Origin: Proteles cristata cristata
Lineage: Eukaryota > Chordata > Mammalia > Carnivora > Hyaenidae
Assembly: GCA_017311185.1 (NCBI GenBank)
Contig: JAESUZ010003887.1
Location: 1 to 64,000, forward strand
Reading direction: 5' to 3'
Length of the DNA stretch: 64,000 nucleotides
The notes under the pieces are model-generated. The model worked only from the letters and a program-made list of their open reading frames with translations, ran no database searches and was not told the DNA's origin. Below are positions 32,512 to 43,020 of this stretch, in pieces. The translations under genes and the position numbers were made by a program. How positions within the stretch are numbered: the stretch's first letter is position 1; every line of letters begins with the position of its first letter.

Positions 32512-33351
32512 CGTGAGCAGGGGAGGGTCAGAGAGAGAGGGAGTCACAGACTGAAACAGGCTCCAGGCTCTGAGCTGGCAGTCAGCACAGAGCCCGACGC
32601 GGGGCTCGAACCCACGAACCGCGAGATCATGACCTAAGCGAAAGTCGGACGCTTAACCGACTAAGCCACCCAGGCGCCCCAATAACAGAATGTTTTTACT
32701 GAAAAATAGGATAACATATAGGTCAAATTGTATATAGATAAGTTAGGAGTATTTTGTCTGGCTCTCAAGAGAATGAATGTTTATGAATTGGTTTGTTTGT
32801 GGAGACTAACATGGGGACCCTGAATGGGTCAGTCTTTTGCCCCTGGGTTATGTTTTAGCTACTCTTATCTATCCTCATCCCAGCTGCCAGTGTAAGAGAG
32901 GGTGTTTGTGGAAAGTAGGCCTTGAGGAAGAGACTGTTATGTTTCACCAATTAGCAAAGATATATGTGGTAACTATATTTTGTTTTTAACCCCCAAATAG
33001 GCCCTTAGTCTCAGGGCCAGGCTCAGTTGTAGTTCTTGTATTCTTAACCCCCTAAGTCTTGGATCTGCAAGGAACATAGGAAGAGCCTTTTGACAATTTT
33101 CCCCATAGAGCTTTCATCCAAAATTTCTTTTGTAAAGGCAAGAATATGCTTTTCCTTATGAGGTATCTGTATTCAAAATATGGGTCTGATATGGAATATA
33201 GTGAGGCTTGGTTAATACCAGCAGGCATATCCAACATGAACCAATAGTAGCAGAAGGAGATACCAGTTTTCATTTCTCATAGCAGGAGCTGCAAACATTG
33301 TCACTTCCTTGCTGTGACTGCCATCCAGAGAGGCTGGTGCGGCTCCCGGCA
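32150..33351 (-). mobile_element. Solo LTR of an endogenous retrovirus, copy 2, carrying a SINE
   Basis: Reverse orientation. The plus strand begins tgccagaggccaagccgg (U5 end) and ends ggtgcggctcccggca (U3 start), the TG..CA termini of an LTR. Perfect 6-bp duplication ccagct (32144-32149 and 33352-33357). A SINE at 32412-32680 splits it; without the SINE it is about 920 bp. A short (GA)n (about 32210-32234) lies where copy 1 has a long (CT)n. It has no internal retroviral genes. It sits inside an ancient L1. Confidence 0.88.
32412..32680 (-). repeat. Carnivore tRNA-Lys SINE, young type, nested in the LTR
   Basis: Reverse-strand copy with an expanded GA body (32456-32509). Target duplication aataacagagtg (32400-32411) and aataacagaatg (from 32681), one mismatch. 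The rest of the body is near consensus. Confidence 0.97.
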
Positions 33352-33357
33352 CCAGCT

Positions 33358-33600
33358 TTTATACCAAAAAGAAGCATGTATGGGTGTCTGTCTTACCACA
33401 CCCTTGCCAGCATTGAATATTATAGTTTGAACTAACTGCTGACTTTATGGGTAAAAAACCAAGTTCCGTTGCTTTGTTTCACGTTTCTTTGACAGCTCAT
33501 GAGACAGCACTTTCCCCCTTTGTTTCTTGACCAGTTGCATTTCTTCCTGTCATCTTATTCTTGTGATTTTTGTTAGAGAGTCTATGACACTTCTAGTTTC
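33358..33600 (-). mobile_element. Ancient L1 (L1ME-like), right of the LTR insertion
   Basis: accacacccttgccagcattgaatattat and ttgctttgtttcacgtttctttgac correspond to antisense L1 ORF2 (cctcgccaacactgggtatt..tttgcatttctttgat). The order continues that of 31680-32143. Confidence 0.65.
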
Positions 33601-34582
33601 ATTATTGATATTTAAGGCTTTATGTGAGTTAAATGACTCCCTAATTCCTGATGTGCCCCAGACAACCCATGCATTCATACCACCATGGAAACCATGCTGA
33701 GAAGGGAATTTCAGCCCACTAGTAGAGGAAGAACAATGAAATGCATCAATTCATACTGAAATGTGTGATGTCTTGGCTCCCCTTTCCTCATCAGCTCTCT
33801 TAGGACCTCGTACCTGGCACATATCATATAAAGATAAAGATAGGTACAGCTGTGCTTTAGATACTTGTGGAATGAATCCATTCATATGGTTCCAAGGGAT
33901 GAAATCAGATTAGGATGAGCATGGAAGGGAGAAACTCTGGTGAGGTAGTTTTCAAACCAATATAGTCTTTCTAATAGACCTCAATTGCTCAGAGATGGGA
34001 TAAGCTACAAGCAGTGGTGAGATGTCCAGGTAGGGACATCCTGGTCTTAAGTGGATTTTAGTATCATCTCAGGAACTGGCATAGATTATTACATTGCCCC
34101 AGTGGTTTCCTCTCTGCCCATGAATGTAGCTTCAGACATTATACAAAATTTTCTCTTGTTATCATTGTCCTAAGTCAGAAATGGCATGCATATTTCTTTC
34201 CATGTGCCAGTTCCAATGGGCTGGTAATGGCTGCCTATAGGGCTGGTTGAGTAGTATTATAGTGCTGTCTCTGGGTTCTGCAGAGCAGATACTATGATGA
34301 GCAGTCATGTCTTCCATGGGTGCTGGAACAGAGCAGCTCAGTGTCTGCATCATCTTTGTCTTAGGGAATTGCACCAACCCTGTCTCCTGATCCTGCTTAC
34401 TCATCTTGATGTTCTTGTAGATTTCCCATTTTGAATCAAGTTCTTATTCTCTCCTCACCTGTTAGATTTGATAGTTGAAAATCACTCTTGCCTTTTCAGT
34501 TCCTAACCAGCTATAGTTCCTGGAAACCACATCAGGGAAGAACTTGCACAGGATTGGGTTTGGATGTGGATTTTTTTTCCCC
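33601..34582. other. Unassigned non-coding sequence
   Basis: Nearly 1 kb without a repeat that I can name. An 80-codon minus-strand frame (34162-34404) has no recognised domain. Confidence 0.45.
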
Positions 34583-34800
34583 TTCTTTTTAAAAATTTAT
34601 TTATTTAAATTCAAGTTAATTAACATACAGTGTAGTATTGGTTTCAGAAGTAGGACCCAGTGATTCATCACTTACATATAACACCCAGTGTTCATCCCAA
34701 CAAGCGCCCTCCTTAATGCCCATCACCCGTTTAGCCCATTCCTCCACCCCCACCCCCCCACCTCCAGCAACACTCTGTTTTCTGTATTTAAGAATCTCCT

Positions 34801-35020
34801 GGTGTGCCTGGGTGGCTCAGTTGATTAAGCATCTGACTTTGGCTCAGGTCATGCTCTGGATGTTTGTGACTTTGAGCCCTGCATAAGGACTCTGTGCTGA
34901 CAGCTCAGGGCCTGGAGCCTACTTTAAGATTCTGTGTCTCCCTCTCTCTCTGCCCTTCCCCTGCTTATGCTTTGTCTCTCTATCTCCCTCAAAAATGAAC
35001 TTTGAAAAAATTTAAAAAAC
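34801..35020 (+). repeat. Carnivore tRNA-Lys SINE, old type, inside L1 3' UTR
   Basis: Head ggtgtgcctgggtggctcag. L1 text agaatctcct before it resumes as agaatctttt after the tail, the likely target duplication. Confidence 0.95.
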
Positions 35021-35059
35021 AGAATCTTTTATGGTTTGCCTCCCTCTGGTTTTATTTTT

Positions 35060-35254
35060 TAGTGTTTATTTATTTATTTTGAGAGAGAGCACAAGCAGGG
35101 GGAAAGGCAGAGAGAGCGAGTGAGAAACAGAATTCCAAGTAGGCTCCATGCTCAGCACAGAGCCCAATGTGGGTCTTGAACTCAAGACCGTGAGATCATG
35201 ACCTGAACATAACAAGAGTCAGTTGTTTAACCAACTGAACCACCCAGGCGCCCC
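35060..35254 (-). repeat. Carnivore tRNA-Lys SINE, old type, inside L1 3' UTR
   Basis: Reverse-strand copy, head gaaccacccaggcgcccc. The L1 phrase tccctctggttttattttt lies before it and tccctccctatttttatc after it. Confidence 0.94.
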
Positions 35255-35334
35255 ATCTCCCTCCCTATTTTTATCTTATTTTTCCTTTCCTTCCCCTACG
35301 TCCATATGTTTCTTAAACTTGTGGATTCCTTTCT

Positions 35335-36900
35335 TTAAAACAAAAACAGCTTTATTGAGATAAAACTGACATGTCATAAAATTCATTATTTAATATAATT
35401 CAATGGTTTCAAAATATATTCACCATAGTCAATTTTATAAAATTTCTGTCACTCCAAAAAGAAGCCACTTACCCATCAGCAGTCACTCATCCCTTCTCAA
35501 ACCATCCCCCTCCCTAGCCCCAGGAACACAAATCTATTTTCTGTTTCTAGAGATCTGTCTATTCTGGGTGTTTCATATAAATGGGATTATACGGTACGTG
35601 CTCATGACTAGCTTCTTTCACCTGGCATAAGGTTCAAGGTTTTTCCACGTCATGTTTTAGCATGTATCAGTACCTCATTCCTTATTATGGCTGAATAATA
35701 TTCCACGGTATGGATATACGACATTTTATTTATCTATTCATCAGTTGGTGTTGGACATTTGGGTTGTTTATACTTTTTGGTTTTTAAGGATGATGCTGTT
35801 ATGAACATTAAATACAAGTTTTTGTACAGGAATATGTTTTCATTTCTCCTGGGCAGGTAATCCTGTGTTTAACCTTTGGGAGAGCTACCAGACTATTATC
35901 CTAAGCTGCTGAGTCATTTAACATTTCTATCGGCATTTTGTGAGCATTCCATTTTCTCCACATCCTGTCCAACACTTGTTATTGTCTTTTTGATTATAGC
36001 TATCCTAGTGTGTATAAAGTGGTATCTCATTGTGGTTTGGATTTGTATTTCCCTGATGGCTAGTGATGCTGGGCATCCTTCCATGATCTCATTGGTCATT
36101 TATATATCTATTCTTTTAAGTTTATTTATTTGACAGAGAGAAAGAGAAAAAGTGAGAGCGAGTGAGAGAGAGCATGTACAAGTGAGGGAGGGGCAAAGAG
36201 AGAGGGAGAGAGAGTCCTAATCAGGATCTGCACTGTCAGCAAGCCTGACTTGGGGCTTGATTTCATGAGCCATGAGATCATGACTTGAGTTGAGATCAAG
36301 AGTCAGACGCTTAACTGACTGAGCCACCCAGGCACCCCTATATCTTTTCTTGAAGAAATGTTGACTCAGATTCTTTGCCCCATTTTTAATTGGGCTCTTT
36401 ATCTTTTTATTATTGCATTATAAGTGTTCTTCATATACATCTTGCATATAAATCTCATCAGATGTGTGATTTGCAAAAATTTACTCCCATTCTGTGGGCT
36501 ATCTTTTAATTTTCTTGATGGGGTCCCTTGAAATACAGAAAGGTTTTATTTTTGATGATGTCCAATTTACATATTTTTTTCTTCTGTTTCTTTTGGTGCC
36601 ATACCTAAGAAACCATTGTCTAGTCCAATGTCATGAAGATTCATGACTGTGTTTTTGTCTAAGAGTTTAGTAATTTTAGCTTACATTTGAGCTAATTTTT
36701 GCATATGGTGTGACGCAGGATTCCATATTCATACTTTGCGTGTGGATAAACAGTTATCCCAGCATCATTTGGTAAAAAGACTATTATTTCCTCATTGAAT
36801 TGTCTCAGAACCTTTGTTGAAAATCAATTGACTGTGTATATGAGGGTTTATTTCTGAATCCACAATTTGATTCCATTGGTCTAGATGTCAGACATGGGTG
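35335..36900 (-). mobile_element. Old L1 (L1MB/L1MC-like) 3' end, split by a SINE
   Basis: Antisense: acagctttattgagataaaac, ggctgaataatattccacgg, ccacatcctgtccaacacttg, ggtatctcattgtggtttgg, cctttgttgaaaatcaattg. About 1.3 kb of 3' UTR and ORF2 with the frame broken throughout. The left end abuts the younger L1. Confidence 0.88.
36116..36338 (-). repeat. Carnivore tRNA-Lys SINE, old type, inside old L1
   Basis: Reverse-strand copy, head gagccacccaggcacccc. L1 text tatatctattctttt precedes it and tatatcttttcttg follows. Confidence 0.96.
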
Positions 36901-37054
36901 ACATTTAAATTTCCTCACACATTCTAGGGTTTTTTAATTTTCTGCACAGACTCCTCTCATGTTAGAGAATTTGTTCTTCAATCCATCTACAATGTTCAAG
37001 ATACCACAGTTTGGTGGAGTTTGCAGTAGGCAGACTGATGCTTACCTGATAAAG

Positions 37055-37460
37055 TTTTGGAATGCCTTTGTCTGCAAATATCAGAACTCCTGACTCAAAG
37101 TGACTTAAGAAATATGGAAGATTCATTGTTTCTTATAATAAGGAATCTAGAGGCTGGTGGCTCTAGGGTTGACTCACCTAGTAGCTCAGTGTTGATAGTT
37201 CTGTGACCAGTGTTTCTGAAGTTCTCTTATTCTTTTTCTCATTCAAGTTGGTGGCTGTGTGTCTAAGCATCAGGGCCTCATATAATCGTACCCAAGGCAG
37301 GAAGGAGGGGGATTCTTTGTGGAGATTCCTCTGTTCAATTAAGGAGAAAAATCTTCCAAGAGGCCAGCCTTCCACCCTATGTGATCAAGATTGGTTCACA
37401 GTTACCCGTAACCACAGAAAGGTTGAGCAAGTGAATATAAGCATTCCTCTTAGAAATTAA
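37055..37460 (+). repeat. Ancient repeat ('family A'), copy 3
   Basis: tctgcaaatatcagaactcctgac, attcattgtttcttataataag and ggaatctagaggctggtggc. Same motif order as the 28.2-kb copy. Confidence 0.55.
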
Positions 37461-37505
37461 GCAAAGATGGCAAGGGGGGGAGAATGGCAGGAGTTGAAAG
37501 GGGTT

Positions 37506-37587
37506 GGTGTGTGTGTGTGTGTGTGCACGCGTGTGTGTGTGCGCGCGTGTGTGTGTGTGCGTGTGTGTGTGTGCGTGTGTGTGTGTG
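37506..37587 (+). repeat. (GT)n microsatellite with GC/CG interruptions
   Basis: About 80 nt of alternating purine-pyrimidine, including gcacgcgtgtgtgtgtgcgcgcg. The interruptions keep the alternation. Confidence 0.97.
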
Positions 37588-37940
37588 TTGGGGGTCAGGA
37601 TAGGAGAGATTCCATGGGGTTCAGAACTGGAACCAACAGTTCTACCCTGAGTCAGTGATATACATTTGGGATGGAAAGGTCTAGAAATATATGGGGAAGA
37701 GTCTGTACAAAGTGAGAAGGCATGCAAGAACACTCAGAAAGAACACCAAATCTGGGAAGTCCAGAGGCAGGGACTGAAGTGGTAGAATAGAGTCAAGAGT
37801 GAAACTTGAGCAAAAACTGGCGAGACTCAACTAGAGCAGTTCCTTAGAATCCCACCCAGTGCAAAGGCAGGCTTTCATGAGCTGACAGACACAAGATAAA
37901 AATGGTTGAGCCCAGTCGGAAGACCAGGAGCAAGGCCACC
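37588..37940. other. Unassigned non-coding sequence
   Basis: No feature recognised. Confidence 0.5.
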
Positions 37941-37944
37941 ATTT

Positions 37945-38040
37945 GTGCTCAACACTGTGTCAGGCAACACAAAGATGTCTAGGGCTGTCTCCCACCTTCG
38001 GGAACTTATGATCTCATCGTCTGTCTAGGAAACACGACTA
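37945..38040 (+). repeat. L2/MIR-class fragment
   Basis: tgctcaacactgtgtcaggcaac..accttcgggaacttatgatctcatcg resembles the common old segment seen at 11.6 and 28.1 kb. Confidence 0.45.
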
Positions 38041-38204
38041 CCAGCTGGGTGAACAAGGAGAGGCCATTCCTGTCTTGCACAGACTGGTTCGTAGGGCAGC
38101 ATGAGCTCATGTCCTACCTCAGAGTTGTAGGCCATGGAAGCTCAGCCCCTCAAGTAGCAGCTCTTAGCCCCAGGGGCACTATTTTTCTACCTAATGCCTA
38201 TCAC

Positions 38205-38640
38205 TAACATTTATTGAGCACTTACTGTTTGTATAATTTTAATGGTTTTTATCTTTTTAAAAATATTCATTCACTCATTTAGATGGAGAGAGAGAGAGAG
38301 AGATTGGAGGGGCAGAGAGAGGCAGAGAGAGAATCTGAGTCAGGCTTCATGCTGTCAGCACAGATGCCAACGAGGGGCTTGATCTAACAAACCATGAGAT
38401 CATGATGTGAACCAAAATCAAGAGTCAGATGCCCAACTGACTGAGCCACCCAGGTACCCCTAGTTTTTTGTTTTTTTTCTGTATTATTAAAGCTTTCAAT
38501 AACTCAATGGAGCAGATACTTTTATGACTATTCCCATTTTATACCAGGGAAAGCTGAGTCACTAAGAGGTCAATCAACTTTCTCAAGGTCTTACATGGGG
38601 ACAGGTACAGACTCAGGCAGTCTGATGCCAAGGCTGAGGG
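38205..38640 (+). repeat. MIR/L2-class element, split by a SINE
   Basis: Left part catttattgagcacttactg. After the SINE: tcaataactcaatggagcag, tcccattttataccaggg, ctcaaggtcttacatgggg. The order is that of MIR. Confidence 0.7.
38254..38460 (-). repeat. Carnivore tRNA-Lys SINE, old type, inside MIR
   Basis: Reverse-strand copy, head gagccacccaggtacccc, body well decayed (ggcttgatctaacaaacc). Confidence 0.94.
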
Positions 38641-38719
38641 CAGGACAGCACTGCTTCCCAGGACTCAACACATTTCTGTGGAAGAGATTCTTGTGTATCT
38701 AAGTGGGCTGCACTGATGC

Positions 38720-38800
38720 TGGTCCTATGCTGTGTGGCCTCTGCCTCTTTGCACCTCACTTTCTACGTTTGTGAAATGAGATGGGCAGCTGGTATTCACT
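38720..38800 (+). repeat. MIR fragment
   Basis: gcacctcactttctacgtttgtgaaatgag follows the MIR core 'cctcagtttcctcatctgtaaaatg'. Confidence 0.5.
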
Positions 38801-38892
38801 AGGTCCCTTATGTCCTTGGGGTCTGTGAACAGTCCTGGGAAAGGCAGGGTAGGCATGGCTGATGCTTGGAAGAACTTAAACATCTCTGGGCT

Positions 38893-39107
38893 TTTTTTTT
38901 TTTAATGTTTTATTTATTTCTAGGAGAGAGAGAGAACGTGAGCAGGGGAGGTCAGAGAGAGAGGGAGACACAGACTCTGAAATAGGCTCCAGGCTCTGAG
39001 CTGGCAGTCAGCACAGAGCCCAACGCGGGGCCCGAACCCACGAACCGCGAGATCATGACCTAAGCGAAAGTCGGATGCTTAAGCGACTAAGCCACCCAGG
39101 CGCCCCT
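38893..39107 (-). repeat. Carnivore tRNA-Lys SINE, young type
   Basis: Full-length reverse-strand copy, T tail, ggggcccgaacccacgaacc. Duplication ctctgggct (ends at 38892 and resumes at about 39109). Confidence 0.97.
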
Positions 39108-39117
39108 CCTCTGGGCT

Positions 39118-39599
39118 CTTAAATCTTGGCTACATGGACTCCTCACCGTCACAGTGACAAATTGCATCCAATAAAACCCCCCAAACAACTCAAATGTTGT
39201 TGACAAGAGCAAGGAGGATTCCTGCTGGGAGGACCAGATGCAGGGGAAGGACATGACGGTGCTGGAACCACTAAGTGTCTCTCATGATTCCTTTTCCTTA
39301 GGAAGAGGCAGGGATTGTGAAAAGGCCAGTTCATTATAACTGCATTTACTGCATTGATTTCCATTGCTCTGATGAGAATTTCCAACAGGAGATGCAAGTT
39401 GCCTTGGCATGCTCAGACCAGAGCAGCCAGTGTGTTGGTTTCTTCTCCTATAAAGAGATGTCTTTGATTTTTGGAGTGGAAACGAAGGGCTCAGGGCAAT
39501 ACAGCGGGAAGTTTCCACCCTGGGGTCTTGGCCTTGGGAATCTCTGCTGGTGAGGATCTCAGCTTCCCAATCTATGGTCAGAAAAGGCTACCGCTAGCA
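39118..39599. other. Unassigned non-coding sequence
   Basis: Opposite-strand frames of 78-82 codons overlap at 39149-39553. No domain or repeat recognised. Confidence 0.5.
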
Positions 39600-39760
39600 A
39601 CATAGTGCTCTGAGTCAGACAGTGGCTCCACCACTAACCTTGAACAAGATATGTAAGCACTGTACGCTAGGTTTCTTCATCTGTGAAATGGGGATAATAG
39701 CGGCACTTACAGAATTGCTGTGAAGAGTAAATGAGTTACTCTATATAAAGCAAGGTTCGT
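39600..39760 (+). repeat. MIR fragment
   Basis: gtggctccaccactaacc, gtttcttcatctgtgaaatggggataatag, cagaattgctgtgaagagtaaatgag. Clear MIR core. Confidence 0.85.
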
Positions 39761-39814
39761 GGTAGAGTACTATAGACTCTTTGGCTCTAAATAGGTTTCC
39801 TTGCCAGCCAGGAA

Positions 39815-39935
39815 GCTTCCTGAGGGCAGCGGTCTTGACTATGTAGTATAACACCATGCCTACGGTGCCAGCCACAGTGCCTGGTTTGTAATAGAACCTC
39901 AAATTTTTTTGTTGACTAAGTGTTGAATGAATGCG
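39815..39935 (+). repeat. L2 3' end
   Basis: cttcctgagggcagcggtcttg, acagtgcctggtttgtaatag and gactaagtgttgaatgaatg form the L2 3' terminus. Confidence 0.8.
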
Positions 39936-39944
39936 AGTGATTTT

Positions 39945-39964
39945 TAAAAATCTGTTTATTTATT

Positions 39965-39996
<32 letters not shown>

Positions 39997-40147
39997 CAAG
40001 CAGGGGAGGGGCAGAGAAAGAGGGGGACAGAAGATCTGAAGCAGCAGCTCTGGGCTGACAGCAGAGAGCCCAATGCAGGGCTCAAACCCATGAAATATGA
40101 GATCATGACCTGAGCCAAAGTCAGACACTTAAATACCCAGGTGCCCC
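39945..40147 (-). repeat. Carnivore tRNA-Lys SINE, old type, with (GA)n
   Basis: Reverse-strand copy with a 30-nt GA run (39967-39996). The head has a small deletion (cacttaaatacccaggtgcccc lacks gactgagcc). Duplication gagtgatttt and gagtgtttt. Confidence 0.95.
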
Positions 40148-40157
40148 GAGAGTGTTT

Positions 40158-40500
40158 TGCAAACTAGTAAGTGCGACTCAGGAGGGTCATAGGATTCTTA
40201 TCTATTTCTAGTTGTCAACCCTAGTTTCTCTTGGGATTATCAGGTAGCTCAGAAACTGAAAGGTAGAGGGCATTTTGGGTCTGGTTCATTTCAGGGTCTT
40301 GGGAACCAGGCACTGCCATTGAGCATGGTCTTGAAGACATAGGTCAGTTGAGAAGGAGGAAGCAGTGACTTTTAGTATTGTAGACACATGCTACAACTTT
40401 GGCCAAAAAACTCCTCTGTTAGCCCAAGCAGGCATCTCCTCATTTGCCAAGTGGGTGTCACGTGGTACAAAGGGCTTTTGTGTGCCGTGTCTCCACTCAT
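40158..40500. other. Unassigned non-coding sequence
   Basis: No feature recognised. Confidence 0.5.
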
Positions 40501-40625
40501 GGAGGCAGAACGACAACGGTGAGGGAACTGAAGCTTGGGGAAACCAAGAGGCAGGCTGAAAGTCCTAAGCTGAGACTCAAACCCAGGGCTCCGGACACCA
40601 ACCCCTCCTGATTAACACACTGGTG
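40501..40625 (+). repeat. MIR-like fragment
   Basis: gaggcagaacgacaacggtgagggaactgaagctt..gctgagactcaaacccaggg fits the MIR right half. Confidence 0.5.
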
Positions 40626-40679
40626 TTGCTTGAGGATGAGGGGCTGGCTAGAACTCTGCTCCCCTGCAGGATGCGTGCA

Positions 40680-40840
40680 TGTTCTCAGACAAGAGACTTT
40701 TCTCTCTATAAAATGGGAACGGGAATAAAACCTACCTCTCAGGATTGTCGCAAGAATTATATGAGATTGTGTGAGAAAAGAGCTGAAATCAGAACCTGCC
40801 ATGAAGAAAGCGCTCAAGCTTTCACCATCTCGTAGCCTGT
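40680..40840 (+). repeat. MIR fragment
   Basis: ctctctataaaatgggaacgggaataaaacctacctctcagg and attatatgagattgtg follow MIR. Confidence 0.7.
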
Positions 40841-40914
40841 TGAGCTGCACGTTATGTGTTAACAGTCTGCAGAGACAGATGTGTGCACAGGGAGGGGTGG
40901 GGGACCCACGCCTT

Positions 40915-41060
40915 CTCTTAGCAAATATTTACTAAGGACCTACTATGTACTAGGCACAGTGCCTGGCACTCAGGAGACAGGGGCAAGCAAATGGGGCTGA
41001 TCTATGTCCACTGGGACTTAAAACCCAGCAAGACAGGCAACCGTTAATGGAATACCCACA
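40915..41060 (+). repeat. L2/MIR-class fragment
   Basis: gcaaatatttactaaggacctactatgtactaggcacagtgcctgg is the common old segment. Confidence 0.6.
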
Positions 41061-41151
41061 GAGATAAAAGAATGCCTACCGCCTCCTTGATACATACGTA
41101 AAAGGATCCCTCCTTCTACAAATTAAAGATAGTACTTAGAATACATATACA

Positions 41152-41343
41152 GGGCACCTGGGTGGCTCAGTCAGTTAAGCATCCAACTCTTGTTTTCAGC
41201 TCAGGTCATGGTCTCATGATTTGTGGGATGTTGACAGCACAGAGCCTGCTTGGGATTCTATTCTCTCTCCCTCTCTCTCTGCCTTTTCCCTGCTCACACA
41301 CACACACTCTCTCTCAAAAGAAGTAAATAAACATTTAAAGAAA
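41152..41343 (+). repeat. Carnivore tRNA-Lys SINE, old type
   Basis: Forward copy, head gggcacctgggtggctcag, with a short (CA)n in the body. Target duplication agaatacatataca (41138-41151) and agaatggatataaa (from 41344). Confidence 0.96.
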
Positions 41344-41357
41344 AGAATGGATATAAA

Positions 41358-41950
41358 ACTCTGAGGATGTGATGTCTTAGCGAACATCTGAAGCATCAGG
41401 ACACAGAGGGTTCAGAGCCTCATTTTGGCATTATCAGGCCTGAGACGTCTTGAAAGGTGTGCATGGTGAGGCAAACAGGTGGCTGGCTCTGTGATTACAG
41501 AGTTCAGCAGAGAGGCACTAGTGAGGAGAGAAACGTGGGGCCTGTCATCACACGGGCAGCACTTGACCCACGTGAAATGAGTTCACCTGAGGAGTAAGTT
41601 CCCGTATTTGGAAACCGGCTGGAGGCAGGCTATAAGGAACGTAAGCCAGAAAGTGAAGAGGCAGTTGGAAACCAGTGAGTTATGGAAGGCTGTGGAAGGG
41701 CATGTTCTGCCAGCTGGGGCTCATCAGGAGGAAATACTGGGTGAGGCTAGCAGTGCAGAATGTACCCAAGATCTCTGTGTTGCCCCAGCAACAGCATCCA
41801 CAGGCTTTCCAGCCCCAGGGAGGATTGTCAGTGGCCCAGGAGTCAGCACCAGAGAGTGCTCTTGGTATATGTGTGCGTGCATGTGTGTGTACATGTGTGC
41901 CTGCACAGCTCATCTATTTAAAACAAACAAGGTTTTAAAAGCTCACTTTG
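41358..41950. other. Unassigned non-coding sequence
   Basis: Frames of 77-119 codons on both strands at 41608-41967 have no domain. A TG-rich run (41868-41903) is a decayed microsatellite. Confidence 0.45.
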
Positions 41951-41954
41951 AACC

Positions 41955-42280
41955 TTCTGATGTCTAAACGGTGTGTGCTATGTGTGAATCCTGTGAAAGC
42001 GCAAAGTGCCCTTAATTTGAAAATGTTAATAACTCCTGCAGGTGCTGTTTTGGTTAAATACATTTTTTCCTCCTCGGTGCAAAGTGTTTAAATTTTTTGG
42101 AAGTCTCTTGTGCCTGTTTCAAATGTTTGTTTTTAGGTCACTGCCAGAGTTATTTGGCTTAACGACAAAATGTATTTGCAAAGCAATTCCTGAGGGGCAA
42201 TGGTTTTTATTGGCATTAGGCAAGATTTCTAGGTGGCCTTTCTTTGATTCTGTGATCTCTCATGATCTAAGCACCTATAT
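41955..42280. other. Candidate conserved non-coding element
   Basis: AT-rich, non-repetitive sequence with no repeat that I recognise: gcgcaaagtgcccttaatttg, gttaataactcctgcaggtg, ttatttggcttaacgac. It resembles the texture of deeply conserved non-coding DNA (homeodomain-type TTAAT cores). This is a judgement of texture only. Confidence 0.3.
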
Positions 42281-42454
42281 GTGGGGAAGGAAAAGTTCTA
42301 GAAGAGCTAGAAGGAAAAGTTTCAGGTGGGATAGTCTGGGATACAGAGATAAAGGGCTTCAGCATAGGAGAGAAAGAAGAGAGAAGGACACAGATCAATC
42401 ACATACACCTAGAGGAGTGTGATGATGGGTTGTTACCACAGTGGGTAGGTAAGA

Positions 42455-42720
42455 AACAGGATGCTTTCAGCTACAAATAACTAAGAGTGGAATAAACCAG
42501 AAGCATACTTTAATAGGAAGGCTGGAGTAAGGCCATCATAGCACATTATTCCTATCCAGTTCGTCCAGGTTTGTGGTTTATTCCATCTTCCTGCTCTGTC
42601 ACTCTGCTTGTGTCTATGATGCCTCATGGCCTCAATATGGCTGTTGCGTCACATGCCTGTAAGGCAGCATATTGATCAGGAAGGAAGGGAGAAGGATTTT
42701 TCCTTGGAGAGCTTTCCTTC
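42455..42720 (+). repeat. Ancient repeat ('family A'), copy 4
   Basis: atgctttcagctacaaataactaag, ataaaccagaagcatac and ttccatcttcctgctctgtc. Same order as the other copies, more decayed. Confidence 0.5.
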
Positions 42721-42749
42721 TCCTTTTCTCCTACTCTCAAAAGATTGCC

Positions 42750-42990
42750 CAGTCTTTGGGTTCCAGATCAAATGCCTCCCACTCAGTTATCCCATGAATA
42801 TAGCCCACCTTTCTCTCAATTTTCGTAGTATTTGGCTTGCTCTGTCTTGCCTCCATACGCCTATAAATCGTGTTTTCTGTTATAACTACTTGTGCTTGTG
42901 GGTAGATCTTGTTAGTCCCCTTTAAAGACTCCTGACAAAGGGTGGTGAATATAATGGTATTTTCCTCTGGTGAATAAAATCTCAGTGTGA
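42750..42990 (+). repeat. L2 LINE fragment
   Basis: ggttccagatcaaatgcctccc, cccatgaatatagcccacc and gtagtatttggcttgctctg follow the L2 3' portion. Confidence 0.5.
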
Positions 42991-43020
42991 CGTTGAGCCA
43001 TCATTCTGGAAGCCCATTCC

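Larger units (their letters stand above)
34583..35325 (-). mobile_element. Carnivore L1 3' UTR, split by two SINEs
   Basis: aaattcaagttaattaacatacagtg, cacccagtgttcatcccaac, tttatggtttgcctccctctgg and cttatttttcctttccttcccc are the carnivore L1 3' UTR in order. It is older than the 4.5-kb copy and holds a forward and a reverse SINE. Confidence 0.85.

Noticed and set aside
34162..34404. 80-codon minus-strand frame that briefly looked like a retroviral fragment
   Set aside because: No protease, reverse transcriptase, integrase or Gag motif can be identified.
37377..37733. 118-codon frame with His-Thr repeats
   Set aside because: Produced by the GT microsatellite.
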